Positions 42,705-52,179 are shown, counted from the first letter of the stretch. The stretch is 64,000 nt of DNA from Phaeobacter sp. 22II1-1F12B (GCF_002210165.1 NZ_AQQP01000008.1:1-64000); one strand, 5' to 3'. Made by a program: numbers and translations. The notes: a model not told the origin generated them from the sequence alone.

Positions 42705-43490
42705 TTACTTGATCTGGTTGGTCGAGGACATCATCTGGTCAGCGGTCTCGATCGCCTTCGAGTTCATCTCATAGGCCCGCTGAGCCGAGATCAGATCGGT
42801 GATCTGCTGGATGATGTTCACGTTCGAGTTTTCAAGATAGCCCTGACGGATCATGCCGACGCCGGGATCACCCGGCACTGCCTGGATCGGGTCGCCCGAG
42901 GCATTTGTTTCGGCCATCATGTTGTTACCGAGCGGGCGCAGGCCCGCTTCGTTGATAAAGGTCGTAAGAGTGATCTGGCCGAGTTCGACCGGCACCGGAT
43001 CGTTTTCGACATAGGCGCTGACGATGCCCTGTTCGCTAACCTCAAGCTGAACTGTATTTTCCGGCACCACGAGGCCCGGGTCGATTTCGTATCCCTGAAG
43101 CGTCACGATCTGGCCTTCGGCCGACAGCTGGAATGAACCGTCGCGGGTGTAGGCCTGCGCTCCGTCGGGCAGGTTGACGGTAAAGTAACCGCGCCCGTCG
43201 ATTGCCATCGCCAGTTCGTTCTCTGTACTGATCAAACCGCCTTGCACGTTCAGCCGAACGGTACCGACCGTGCGAACGCCAAGGCCGACGTCCACGCCGG
43301 TTGGGCGGACGGTGCCTTCTTCGGCCGTGATGGCGCCTTCTCGGGTCTGGCTGTCGTAGATCAGATCCTGAAACGCGGCTCGGCTGGATTTGAAACCGGT
43401 CGTGTTCGCGTTGGCAATGTTGTTCGAGATCACATCGACATTCGTCTGCTGCGCCATCATACCAGTGGCTGCAATTCCCAAAGCTCTCAT
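42705..43490 (-). CDS. flgG: Flagellar distal rod protein FlgG
   Basis: A 261-residue rod protein. The N-terminal ATGMMAQQTNVDVISNNIAN and ANTTGFKSSRAAFQDL, the central YFTVNLPDGAQAYTRDGSF and the C-terminal ENSNVNIIQQITDLISAQRA and YEMNSKAIETADQMM are standard. The FQDL/YDSQTREG extension distinguishes FlgG from FlgF. It is 15 bases after flgF and 1 base before flgA. Confidence 0.96.
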   Translation of the reverse strand: MRALGIAATGMMAQQTNVDVISNNIANANTTGFKSSRAAFQDLIYDSQTREGAITAEEGTVRPTGVDVGLGVRTVGTVRLNVQGGLISTENELAMAIDGRGYFTVNLPDGAQAYTRDGSFQLSAEGQIVTLQGYEIDPGLVVPENTVQLEVSEQGIVSAYVENDPVPVELGQITLTTFINEAGLRPLGNNMMAETNASGDPIQAVPGDPGVGMIRQGYLENSNVNIIQQITDLISAQRAYEMNSKAIETADQMMSSTNQIK

Positions 43491-43505
43491 CTTTTCAGTC
43501 CCCTA

Positions 43506-44255
43506 TCACGTCGTCTGGCCAACACGGCGCAACATGTCGCGCCGCAGGTCGTCTTCGCTGCTCATCAGGTTTATCGCCCGCTCATAGGCGCGCTGGATTT
43601 CGATCATCCGGGTCATCTCTGTGACCGGTTCGACATTGCTCCCTTCGATGGAACCCTGCACGATTTCACTGGTGATCGAGTTGATCAGGACGGGCGCACC
43701 CGACCCTTCTGGCTGCACCAGCAGGCCACCGCCGATACGTTCAAGCCGCTGGTAGTCGGCGATATCGAACAGGCCAAGCTGTGCGATGACGCCGTTGTTT
43801 TCAGTCGATATGGTTCCGTCACGCGCGATCGTAATCTCGCCCGCATCCTGCGGAATAGCGATCTCTCCGCCACCCGCATCCAGAACGTTCGACCCGTTCA
43901 GCGTGATCAGGTTGCCTTCGGCATCAATCGTGAACCGGCCGTCGCGCCCAAAAGCTGTCTGACCTTCGGGCGTGCGGTAGGAAAGCCAACCCTGCCCGAG
44001 CACGGCAACATCCAGCGGGTTGCCGGTCTGTGCAATCGGCCCCTGCCGATTATCAAGGTAAGACCCGTCCTCGATGACAAAGCTGATATCCTGACCGTCC
44101 GCTGTATCCTCGGGTTTATGAACATAGTTGTTGAAGACGATATGTTCGCCCTTGAAGCCGGCCGTGTTGGCGTTCGCGATATTGTTCGTTGTCACATCAA
44201 GATCACGCCGCATAGCTTGCGCCAGGGATAGCGCCACGTAGGTCGAATTATCCAT
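43506..44255 (-). CDS. flgF: Flagellar proximal rod protein FlgF
   Basis: A 249-residue rod protein, first of flgF-G-A-H and the FliL-like gene. The N-terminus has LSLAQAMRRDLDVTTNNIAN and ANTAGFKGEHIVF; GWLSYRTPEGQTAFGRDGRF is in the middle; the C-terminal EGSNVEPVTEMTRMIEIQRA and YERAINLM follow the family. The upstream intergenic region with a 17-base palindrome is shared with the divergent gene at 44345. Confidence 0.93.
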   Translation of the reverse strand: MDNSTYVALSLAQAMRRDLDVTTNNIANANTAGFKGEHIVFNNYVHKPEDTADGQDISFVIEDGSYLDNRQGPIAQTGNPLDVAVLGQGWLSYRTPEGQTAFGRDGRFTIDAEGNLITLNGSNVLDAGGGEIAIPQDAGEITIARDGTISTENNGVIAQLGLFDIADYQRLERIGGGLLVQPEGSGAPVLINSITSEIVQGSIEGSNVEPVTEMTRMIEIQRAYERAINLMSSEDDLRRDMLRRVGQTT

Positions 44256-44300
44256 GCTTGCCCCCGCTTACGATGATCAAGTGCATATCTGTTCTTGCAC

Positions 44301-44317
44301 AGAATAAATTTTATTCT
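44301..44317. promoter_or_regulatory. 17-base palindrome between flgF and the secreted repeat protein gene
   Basis: AGAATAAA and TTTATTCT form 8-base arms around one base. An outer pair, TTCTTGC (44292-44298) and GCAAGAA (44326-44332), surrounds it. The element sits in an 89-base divergent gap and could be an operator for both transcripts. Confidence 0.4.
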
Positions 44318-44344
44318 ACAATAACGCAAGAACTTTGATGAGAT

Positions 44345-46156
44345 ATGCGGGCAGTTTTGCGATTTAATACTTGTATATCCTTGTTTGCAACGATGATTGC
44401 GCTTGCTCCGCAGGCATCGACTGCAACGTCTGGCGCTCCGGAGACGGTGAGCCACACCGAGGCCGGCCAGCCGGCTTTTCGGCTGTCGAGATACAAGACG
44501 GAAAACTTCCTGAGCGACCGGCGAAAGCTGCAATCAAAGCTGTCGCCCGATCGCGGGCAAACGCCTCGGAACCTGCTCAACCTTGCAGAATTTTACCTGG
44601 CCCATGCGCTGATGCCCGAAGGGCTGTCGGTTCTGTCAGAACTGGGTGACGATCTTCCCGAGCATATGGCGCGGCAACGGGCGCAGCTTGAACTTGCGCT
44701 AGGCATGCTTGACACGCGGGCGCGCGATCTGAGTCCTCATGCAGAGCGGCTCTTGTCGGACAAAAGCCTCGACTGGCCGGATCGGTCGGTATTTGAGGTT
44801 CTGAATGCCTATGAGCAGGGAAATGACGATGCGGCCGCCGAAAGGCTGGACGCGGCCTCGGCCCGGCTTTCTGCATATCCCGACGCGCTGGTGGAACGCA
44901 TTCTGCCGAGGTTCCTCGATCTGGCGATAAGAACGTCGCACTGGTCAACCGCCAAAGATCTGGCCGCGCGTTTCGAGCACAACCCGGAACTCGCGAAACT
45001 GCCAGCCTATCCTTACCTTCTGGGCAAAACTGCCGAGAAAGGGGGCGATCTGCTGGCCGCCTTTGAGAGTTTCCAGAAAGCGGGAGAGGGCAATGATATC
45101 TGGGCACATCACGCGCGGCTTTCCCTGATCGAGCTTGGCCTAGACAGCGAAACGCTAAGCCGCGAAGACGCGCTAACGATGATGAAGCAGGCAAGCCGGT
45201 CGTGGAGTGGTGATCGAAACGGCATCGAGCTTTTGCAACGCATCGTCGAGCTGGAAATAGAACTTGATGATACGGTCGCGGCGCTGGGGACATTGGGCGC
45301 GATCATTTCCCGCCATCCGGATACGCCTGCCGCCTCTCTTGCACGGCAACAGGCGCGGAGCCTTTGGACGACATTCTACGCGAAAGGCCGGAACGAAGAG
45401 CTTTCGCTGACAGAATTCCTTGCCGGACACTATATCATCTCGATGGATTATCGGTTTGAACCGGGCTTTGGCGCCGAGACCGAGGCACTTGCCGACCGAT
45501 TCATGGCCGCCGGTTCAACGGTCGTGGCAGCGGATGAGTACCGGGAAACCCATGACTACCTCCTGGTCGGAAGAGACCTTGGACTGCTTGAGGTCGAAGA
45601 TGAAAAGCTGGACTCACTTAAGCTGAAACAGGCGGAGGCGCTTTATCGCGGCGGCCAGCTTGAGCAGACGGAGCATATTCTTTCCGAGGGCCTGCTGAGC
45701 GACGACACCGAACTCGCGGATCAGTTGAATATGCTCAAGGCGAAGCTTTTCGCCGACCAAGGCGACGCGGAAGATGTTGTGAGGACCAGCCAGACCGACC
45801 CAAGCCTGCACTATCAGCGGCTTCGGGCGGCCGCCCTGTTTGACCAAGGCGACTGGGAAAAGGCGCAGGCTGCCTATACGAAGATTGTCAATCAGACCTC
45901 GGATGACGTTGATTTCGTGGATGTGGTCCGGCTTTTGCTGGTTGCACATCGTTCCGGCGACCGTGCGCAGGTCAACGAACTGGTACAAAGGTATCCGGAT
46001 CTTAACGACCGCCCGCAGTGGGAACAGATCGCGCGTGGTTTCAGCGACGATGCCCCCGCCCTTTTACCGCTTCGATCGGACACGGCGAGAGCGCGGGTGG
46101 ATCTTGCAAGCGAGACTTTGGACACGCTGAACAATCTGAAGCCCGGGACGGACTGA
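44345..46156 (+). CDS. Large secreted TPR-like protein of unknown function
   Basis: A 603-residue protein with a signal peptide (VLRFNTCISLFATMIALAPQA) and an almost all-helical mature chain. Repeat-like stretches include NLLNLAEFYLAHALMPEGLSVL, QAEALYRGGQLEQTEHIL and ALFDQGDWEKAQAAYTKIV, which look like divergent TPR units. It should be periplasmic. It is divergent from flgF and 148 bases before flgE. The role is unknown; a scaffold or chaperone for stator or rod/hook parts is plausible, as with MotC in rhizobia, but similarity is not evident. Confidence 0.72.
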   Translation: MRAVLRFNTCISLFATMIALAPQASTATSGAPETVSHTEAGQPAFRLSRYKTENFLSDRRKLQSKLSPDRGQTPRNLLNLAEFYLAHALMPEGLSVLSELGDDLPEHMARQRAQLELALGMLDTRARDLSPHAERLLSDKSLDWPDRSVFEVLNAYEQGNDDAAAERLDAASARLSAYPDALVERILPRFLDLAIRTSHWSTAKDLAARFEHNPELAKLPAYPYLLGKTAEKGGDLLAAFESFQKAGEGNDIWAHHARLSLIELGLDSETLSREDALTMMKQASRSWSGDRNGIELLQRIVELEIELDDTVAALGTLGAIISRHPDTPAASLARQQARSLWTTFYAKGRNEELSLTEFLAGHYIISMDYRFEPGFGAETEALADRFMAAGSTVVAADEYRETHDYLLVGRDLGLLEVEDEKLDSLKLKQAEALYRGGQLEQTEHILSEGLLSDDTELADQLNMLKAKLFADQGDAEDVVRTSQTDPSLHYQRLRAAALFDQGDWEKAQAAYTKIVNQTSDDVDFVDVVRLLLVAHRSGDRAQVNELVQRYPDLNDRPQWEQIARGFSDDAPALLPLRSDTARARVDLASETLDTLNNLKPGTD

Positions 46157-46208
46157 CGTCGGGCCTTAGGGCCAAGACCAAGTATTGTCTGATCTTGAGA
46201 CAAGATTC

Positions 46209-46242
46209 GCCGGTTAAAATAAAATTCAATTCTTTAACCGGC
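46209..46242. promoter_or_regulatory. Perfect 10-base inverted repeat upstream of flgE
   Basis: GCCGGTTAAA (46209-46218) and TTTAACCGGC (46233-46242) are separated by 14 AT-rich bases, about 60 bases before flgE. Each arm contains a TTAACC half-site like those bound by CtrA, but in inverted orientation. There is no T-run, so a protein-binding site is more likely than a terminator. Confidence 0.5.
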
Positions 46243-46304
46243 ATGAAAATCTCCCTGCCTATCTTTACGGTGGAAGAAAACGTAAACGGCATTCGGGGAT
46301 CAGA

Positions 46305-47597
46305 ATGGGTATTTCGGACGCAATGCAGTCAGGTGTCAGCGGCTTGCTGGCCAACTCGACCGCAGTCGGTCAGATTTCGGCAAACATCGCTAACGCGAAC
46401 ACGGACGGATATCGCCGCAGCTTTTCCCAGATGGTCACGACCGCCACACCGAATGGCAGCGTCGGCGGGGTTAACGCGGTTGCACGCTCTGAAATCGACA
46501 CCGACGGCACCGCGCGTTCGACCGGGGTCAATTCCGACCTAGCGATCAGCGGCAATGGGTTCTTTGTTGTGTCCCGCTCGCCCAATGAGACGGTTTCGAC
46601 AAACTACGCCTTTACCCGTGCCGGTTCTTTCAGCGCGGATGAAGAAGGCAACCTTGTCAACGCGGCTGGCCTGTTTCTTTCCGGCTTTGCCTATGACAGC
46701 AACGGCAATCTCGGTTCCGTTGACCGGTCAAACTTTCGCGACCTGACCACCGTCAACGTCGCATCGGCCACCATCAAGGGCGAAGCCTCGACCGCCGTTG
46801 GCATCAGCGGCAACCTTCCCGCACAGCAAACGGGCGCGTCGAGTACCGGCCAGGCATTCGTCAGTTCGCAGGACTATTATACCGCCCTGGGTGCGGTTGA
46901 GCAGATGGAATTCCAGTGGACCCCGTCGACGACAGCGAATGAGTGGAATCTGCAGATTTCGGCCAATGGCTCGCCGCTTGGCACGGTCGATGTTACCTTT
47001 AACGACAGTGGCGCAGCCGCCGGCACACCCGCGTCCTTTACCAACATCACCTCGCTCGCAACCGCCCCGTCCGCTTTCAGCTTTGACGCCGCCACCGGGG
47101 TCGCAAGTCTGACGATTGACAACGGCACAACGCCCCAGACCATCGATATTTCGGTCGGCGCACCGGGTTCGACCGATGGCATGACGCAGTTCGCCGGCGA
47201 TTACACGCCGGTCGATGCCGACGTGGACGGTTTTGAAACTGGTCAGCTCGTACGGTTCGAAATCGACGAAAACGGCGACCTTTACGGTGTGTTCGACAAC
47301 AGCGCCCGCCGCCTGCTTTACAACATCCCGCTGGCCGAGGTGCCGAACCCGAACGGTCTGCAACAGGTTAACGGCAACGCCTATATCACGACGCAGTCTT
47401 CGGGCGCCTTCAGCCTTGGATTTGCGAACACGGGGTCGATCGGTTCCATCGCAACCGGCGCGCTTGAATCCTCGAACGTCGAACTGGCGGAAGAACTGAC
47501 CCAGCTGATCCGGACTCAGCAGGCGTATTCCTCGAACGCGACGATCATCACGACCGCCGATGAAATGATGGATGAAACGACCCGTCTGAAACGTTAA
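46305..47597 (+). CDS. flgE: Flagellar hook protein FlgE
   Basis: A 430-residue hook protein. Typical segments: MQSGVSGLLANSTAVGQISAN, IANANTDGYRRSF near the N-terminus and ALESSNVELAEELTQLIRTQ with AYSSNATIITTADEM at the C-terminus. The central part is Ala/Thr/Gly-rich and variable. It starts an operon with flgK (30 bases) and flgL (14 bases). Confidence 0.95.
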   Translation: MGISDAMQSGVSGLLANSTAVGQISANIANANTDGYRRSFSQMVTTATPNGSVGGVNAVARSEIDTDGTARSTGVNSDLAISGNGFFVVSRSPNETVSTNYAFTRAGSFSADEEGNLVNAAGLFLSGFAYDSNGNLGSVDRSNFRDLTTVNVASATIKGEASTAVGISGNLPAQQTGASSTGQAFVSSQDYYTALGAVEQMEFQWTPSTTANEWNLQISANGSPLGTVDVTFNDSGAAAGTPASFTNITSLATAPSAFSFDAATGVASLTIDNGTTPQTIDISVGAPGSTDGMTQFAGDYTPVDADVDGFETGQLVRFEIDENGDLYGVFDNSARRLLYNIPLAEVPNPNGLQQVNGNAYITTQSSGAFSLGFANTGSIGSIATGALESSNVELAEELTQLIRTQQAYSSNATIITTADEMMDETTRLKR

Positions 47598-47627
47598 TCG
47601 GTACCAATAAGTTGAAAGGGGCGCTGG

Positions 47628-49028
47628 ATGAGTATCAATAGCGCATACAATATCGCGAACACCGGGCTGAAGAGCACGGGCAAATGGGCCGAACTGGTAT
47701 CCAACAACATCGCGAATGCCGATAGCGACAGTTATGGACGGCGCACTCTCTCGAAAACGACGACGGCGATGGGAACTGCCGTGGCGAACGGTGTGAACCG
47801 TGCGGTCGATCAGTCGCTGACCCGCATGTATCACTCGGAACTGGCACGGATGACCCGCCAAGATGCGATCGCGGACGGGGTTTCGGCATACGCGGCGTCG
47901 CTGGGTGACGTCGATGACCCAAGCTCACCGGCGGCGTTGCTGACAAACTTTCAAAGCGACCTCGATCTACTTTATAATGACCCTTCGGATGCGTCCGTGC
48001 AGCAGGCAGCAGTGCAGTCAGCTGGCGCAATCGCAACCGGGCTTAACACACTGTCGAGAGATCTGGATACGAGCCTCAAAGAAGTGCGCAACTCTCTGCT
48101 GGCAAGTGTCGACGAAGTGAACAAGCTGCTGAGCGATGTTGCCCTGTTAAACCAGCGCCTTGAGAATACCCTGCCGAATTCGCAGCAACGCGCGGCGCTT
48201 GAGGATCAGATGGGCGACAAGCTGAACCAGCTTGCCGAATTCATCGATTTCAGGACCGAGACGAACGGCAATGGCAGTGTCGACGTGATGACCACGGACG
48301 GCTACCGTCTTGTCGAAGACGATGCCTCGTTTGATCTTAACTACAATGTCGGATCGGGCGTCCTGACCGCTGGGACGGTCGACATCACGCCCCCGAACGG
48401 CATTGCCGAAGGTCGCCTTGCCGGGCAGATCGAACTGGTCAACGATATCATGCCGCAGATGCAGCTGCAGCTTGACGAATTTGCCCGCGCGCTGATTCAG
48501 ACCTTTGAAGCGGCCGACGCGAGCCTCGCCGCCGGGGATACCGGGCTGTTCACGGATGAAGGTCTGGCCTATGACCCGGCGCGCATAACCGGGCTTGCCT
48601 CACGGATCGAGATCAATGACGCGGTCCTGCCCGAACAGGGCGGTGAAATCTCGCGTATTCGGGACGGCATGAACGCGGTGACACCCGGCCCTTCGGGCTC
48701 GGCCATACAGATTGGTGCGTTTCTTGATGGTCTGGACGCGGCGCAGACATTTGACGGCGCAACCTCTCTGCCAACGAACGTATCCCTTTCCGATTATGCC
48801 TCGGCATTGATTGCGGATCAGCAGAACACGCGGGCAACGGCGGAAAAGGAACAGGAAGGGCTGGCGGCCTCTGCGTCGAGCCTGAATTCCGCCCGGCTGA
48901 ACGCCCAAGGCGTGAACATTGATACCGAATTACAGGATCTTCTGATGATCGAGCAGGCCTATGCGGCGAACTCCAAGGTAATCAGCACCCTGAACGAAAT
49001 GATCGACTCGCTGCTTGCAGCGGTCTAA
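47628..49028 (+). CDS. flgK: Flagellar hook-associated protein FlgK
   Basis: A 466-residue hook-filament junction protein. The N-terminus has SINSAYNIANTGLKSTGKWA and SNNIANADSDSYGRR; LLTNFQSDLDLLYNDPSD and LLSDVALLNQRLE are FlgK-like; the C-terminus is INIDTEL-type (VNIDTELQDLLMIEQAYAAN) and VISTLNEMIDSLL. It sits between flgE and flgL. Confidence 0.94.
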   Translation: MSINSAYNIANTGLKSTGKWAELVSNNIANADSDSYGRRTLSKTTTAMGTAVANGVNRAVDQSLTRMYHSELARMTRQDAIADGVSAYAASLGDVDDPSSPAALLTNFQSDLDLLYNDPSDASVQQAAVQSAGAIATGLNTLSRDLDTSLKEVRNSLLASVDEVNKLLSDVALLNQRLENTLPNSQQRAALEDQMGDKLNQLAEFIDFRTETNGNGSVDVMTTDGYRLVEDDASFDLNYNVGSGVLTAGTVDITPPNGIAEGRLAGQIELVNDIMPQMQLQLDEFARALIQTFEAADASLAAGDTGLFTDEGLAYDPARITGLASRIEINDAVLPEQGGEISRIRDGMNAVTPGPSGSAIQIGAFLDGLDAAQTFDGATSLPTNVSLSDYASALIADQQNTRATAEKEQEGLAASASSLNSARLNAQGVNIDTELQDLLMIEQAYAANSKVISTLNEMIDSLLAAV

Positions 49029-49042
49029 CGGGAAAACCGGAC

Positions 49043-50092
49043 ATGACGACTTTCGTAAACAACGTATCGAACCTTCAGGCCTCGCTGGCGCGCCAGCAAG
49101 AGGCATTGCGGATCACCCGGGAACTTTCAAAGGCCGAAGAAGAAGCGACAACGGGCCTTCGTGCAGACGTGTTCCGCGACCTAGGCGCACGCGCGGCGAG
49201 TTCGATTTCGGTGCGTAATCAGATCGACCGGACCGATTCCTTCGTGACATCGAACAAGCTGCTCGAAGGGCGGATGGATATTACGGTTAACGCGATGACC
49301 GAAATGCGGGCCGCCATTCAGGACGTGATGGCGATGGCTGTCGCGAACAAGGAAAGCCCCGTATCGACCGCACCCGAAGTTCAGGCCGCCGCCCGGACAG
49401 CTCTTGAGCAGTTCATCGGATTCGCGAATACCCAGTACCAGGGCAAGTCTCTGTTCGCCGGTGTCGACGATGACAAGATCGCGCTGAACAAGTGGGATCA
49501 GGACATCGACGGCTTTGGCACCACACCGGAATCCGTTGTAGCCGCCATTACTGGCACTGGACCGGTCAATACAGCAGATGCAACGGCGATGATCGCCTCG
49601 CTTGATACGCTGTTCAACTCTACCGACTACGAAGACGTGTTCTTTAACGGCACACCCGAGGCAACAGGCGAACGTGTAACCGCGCGGATCGATGAAGGTG
49701 TGACGCTCGCCTATGGTGTACAGGCCAACGATCAGGCGTTTCGCGACGTGATCAAGGGTCTGACGATGCTTGCCTCGGTAGATATCTCGCAGATCAACGA
49801 TAGCGACGCCTATTCGGTTTACATGACAGAGGCCGTTTCGGTGATTTCATCCGGCACCAGCGGCGTACTGGAAGCAGAAGCGCGCCTTGGTTCGCAACAG
49901 CATCGCCTGGAGAATACAGTCACCGGTCAGGAAGACCTGCTGAACGTGCTGAATTCCCGCGTTCTTGCGCTTGAAGCGGTGGACCCCTACGAGGCCGCAA
50001 CGCGGTTGCAGCTTCTCGAAACACAGCTTCAGTCGAGCTATGTCCTGACGTCCCGTCTCGCCAACATGACGCTGCTTAACTACCTGGCGTAA
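49043..50092 (+). CDS. flgL: Flagellar hook-associated protein FlgL
   Basis: A 349-residue hook-filament junction protein, flagellin-like at both ends: VSNLQASLARQQEALRITRE near the N-terminus and ARLGSQQHRLENTVTGQEDL, QLLETQLQSSYVLTSRLANM at the C-terminus. It is the third gene of flgEKL and ends 1 base before the stop of the convergent FtcR-like regulator. Confidence 0.92.
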   Translation: MTTFVNNVSNLQASLARQQEALRITRELSKAEEEATTGLRADVFRDLGARAASSISVRNQIDRTDSFVTSNKLLEGRMDITVNAMTEMRAAIQDVMAMAVANKESPVSTAPEVQAAARTALEQFIGFANTQYQGKSLFAGVDDDKIALNKWDQDIDGFGTTPESVVAAITGTGPVNTADATAMIASLDTLFNSTDYEDVFFNGTPEATGERVTARIDEGVTLAYGVQANDQAFRDVIKGLTMLASVDISQINDSDAYSVYMTEAVSVISSGTSGVLEAEARLGSQQHRLENTVTGQEDLLNVLNSRVLALEAVDPYEAATRLQLLETQLQSSYVLTSRLANMTLLNYLA

Positions 50093-50839
50093 TCAGCTGA
50101 GCGCTGCCTGAATCGGTGTCACCCCGGCCGAATGGCGGCGTTCAGAGGTGGCGTCACGCTCGGCCGTGTCGAGTTTGTAGCCGCGCCCGTGAACCGTTTC
50201 GATATATGGATGGCCCGAGAGCGCAGCCTGCCCGATTTTCTTGCGGATCTTGCAGATATAGACGTCGATTACCTTGTCGAATGGCTGGTCTTCGGCCATT
50301 CCATACACGGCGTCATAGATGGCAGCCTTGGAGATAACGCGCCGCGAATTCAGCACCAGTTGCTGGAAGATCGCGTGTTCGCGGCGCGAAAGCTTTACCC
50401 GCTGTCCACTGACCTCCGGATCCCGCCCATCGAAAAACGCGGTGACTTCGCCGACTGTCACGCTGTCCGAGGAATGACCGTGGATGCGGCGCAGGACCGC
50501 ATTGATACGGGACCGGATTTCGGGTGCCCGTACCGGCATAACAAGAACATCATCCGCGCCGGCGTCGAGGGCGCTGACCGCCTCTTGCGCATCGCGCGTG
50601 TCCCGCAGGACGATGATCGGCTGGGCGCAACCGGCGCGCCGCAGTTTTCGCAATTGCTCGATGATTTGAGGACCCGAAACCAGAAGGATCGCATGATTTT
50701 CATGCCCGTCACGGTTCAACAGCCGCAGGTCACCCCGGAAGAATGCGGGGCCGATCTCGATCGGTTTGATCCGATCGGCGTGTAGCTCGTCCAGCAGCTT
50801 CTGCCGCCGGTCCTGGCTATGGTAGAGATAGACGTTCAT
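50093..50839 (-). CDS. FtcR-like OmpR-family flagellar regulator with degenerate receiver
   Basis: A 248-residue regulator. The receiver lacks the acidic pair (MNVYLYHSQDRR), has no Asp at the acceptor position (AILLVSGPQI) and has Met for the Lys (VLVMPVRAPE). The winged helix is intact: VKLSRREHAIFQQLVLNSRR, FDKVIDVYICKIRKKIG, YIETVHGRGYKL. FtcR of Brucella and related rhizobial flagellar regulators show a similar loss. The start at 50839 has AGGGGA upstream. It is convergent with flgL and divergent from flgI, so it probably controls hook and ring genes (inference). Confidence 0.8.
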   Translation of the reverse strand: MNVYLYHSQDRRQKLLDELHADRIKPIEIGPAFFRGDLRLLNRDGHENHAILLVSGPQIIEQLRKLRRAGCAQPIIVLRDTRDAQEAVSALDAGADDVLVMPVRAPEIRSRINAVLRRIHGHSSDSVTVGEVTAFFDGRDPEVSGQRVKLSRREHAIFQQLVLNSRRVISKAAIYDAVYGMAEDQPFDKVIDVYICKIRKKIGQAALSGHPYIETVHGRGYKLDTAERDATSERRHSAGVTPIQAALS

Positions 50840-50973
50840 CGCGTCCCCTGTCCGAAATCTCCGCACACTATTCGCGGCAACATTTACAAGGATAAAGTAT
50901 TATTTGAAGTATAGTCAATAAAAACTATGAATATCCTTTGCCAAGCGTCAATCTATTCTTGCAATCCTTACGT

Positions 50974-50988
50974 TTAATAGTACTTTAA
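50974..50988. promoter_or_regulatory. CtrA-type full site upstream of flgI
   Basis: TTAA, seven bases (TAGTACT), TTAA: an exact match to the CtrA consensus TTAA-N7-TTAA, 47-61 bases before flgI and in the divergent gap shared with the FtcR-like gene. Confidence 0.6.
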
Positions 50989-51034
50989 TACTTGAAATCT
51001 TCACCCTGCCCTTCCGGGCGACCTGGGAAAAGCC

Positions 51035-52153
51035 ATGCGTTACGCTATTCTTTCTGCGCTCAAATTCCTGCCGATCGCCGTTGTGACCGCTCTGAGCATC
51101 GGGGCGGCAAACGCCGATGTCCGTATCAAGGACATCGCGAGTTTCGAGGGAGTGCGCGAGAACCAGCTTGTAGGATACGGGCTGGTGGTCGGGTTGAACG
51201 GCACCGGAGACACACTTCGCAACAGCCCGTTTACCGAAAAGAGCATTGAGGGCATGCTGGAACGCCTTGGCGTCGGCAACCTGAGCGAAGATACCATCAA
51301 GACCGAAAACACCGCGGCTGTCATGGTGACCGCGATGCTTCCGCCTTTTGCGCGGCGCGGATCGACGATTGATGTCGTGGTTTCATCACTGGGGGATGCT
51401 GACAGTCTCCGGGGCGGTACACTGGTCGTGACGCCCCTGACCGGCGCGGACGGAGAGGTTTATGCCGTCGCGCAGGGTCCGATTGCCGTCGCCGGTTTCG
51501 CTGCCCAGGGCATCAACGCATCAGTTGTCGAAGGTGTCCCGACGGTCGCCCGAATCGAGAATGGCGCCACCGTCGAGGCCGAGATCGACTTTCGCCTTAG
51601 CGACATGGATTCCCTGAGGATCGCTCTTCGCACGCCGGATTTCACCACCGCCGTGCGGGTTGCCGATGCCATCAATGATCAGCTTGGCACGCGCAAGGCT
51701 GCCGCGCTGGACCCGACAACCATCGAAATCGCTTTGAACAACAAGGAAGACGTTCCACAACTCATGGCCGGGATCGAGAACCTTACCGTCGAACCTGACA
51801 GCGCCGCGAAGGTTGTCATCGATGCCCGCTCAGGGACCATCGTGATCGGTTCAAACGTACGGATAGACGAGGTCGCCGTTTCCCAGGGCGGCCTGACCGT
51901 CGTCGTGCGCGAAGACCCTGTTATTAGCCAGCCGGAACCCTTCTCGGTCAGCGGCGCCACGATTGTCGTTCCGCAAACCTCGGTCGCCGTGAACGAAAAG
52001 GAAGCGAAATTCACCATCCTCGAAGGGGATGTCAGCCTGCAACGGCTTGTCGATGGCCTTAACGCCATTGGCATCGGCGCAAGCGAGACCATATCAATAT
52101 TACAGGCGATCAAGGCCGCCGGTGCACTGCACGCAGACCTTGAAATCATCTGA
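51035..52153 (+). CDS. flgI: Flagellar P-ring protein FlgI
   Basis: A 372-residue periplasmic ring protein. Signal peptide MRYAILSALKFLPIAVVTALSIGAANA; then RIKDIASFEGVRENQLVGYG, LVVGLNGTGD, MVTAMLPPFARRGSTIDVVV and the terminal SLQRLVDGLNAIGIGASETI over family positions. It heads a unit with the flgJ-like and flgN-like genes. Confidence 0.97.
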   Translation: MRYAILSALKFLPIAVVTALSIGAANADVRIKDIASFEGVRENQLVGYGLVVGLNGTGDTLRNSPFTEKSIEGMLERLGVGNLSEDTIKTENTAAVMVTAMLPPFARRGSTIDVVVSSLGDADSLRGGTLVVTPLTGADGEVYAVAQGPIAVAGFAAQGINASVVEGVPTVARIENGATVEAEIDFRLSDMDSLRIALRTPDFTTAVRVADAINDQLGTRKAAALDPTTIEIALNNKEDVPQLMAGIENLTVEPDSAAKVVIDARSGTIVIGSNVRIDEVAVSQGGLTVVVREDPVISQPEPFSVSGATIVVPQTSVAVNEKEAKFTILEGDVSLQRLVDGLNAIGIGASETISILQAIKAAGALHADLEII

Positions 52154-52179
52154 TCAGGCCGGACCGGGGGGCACGGGCA

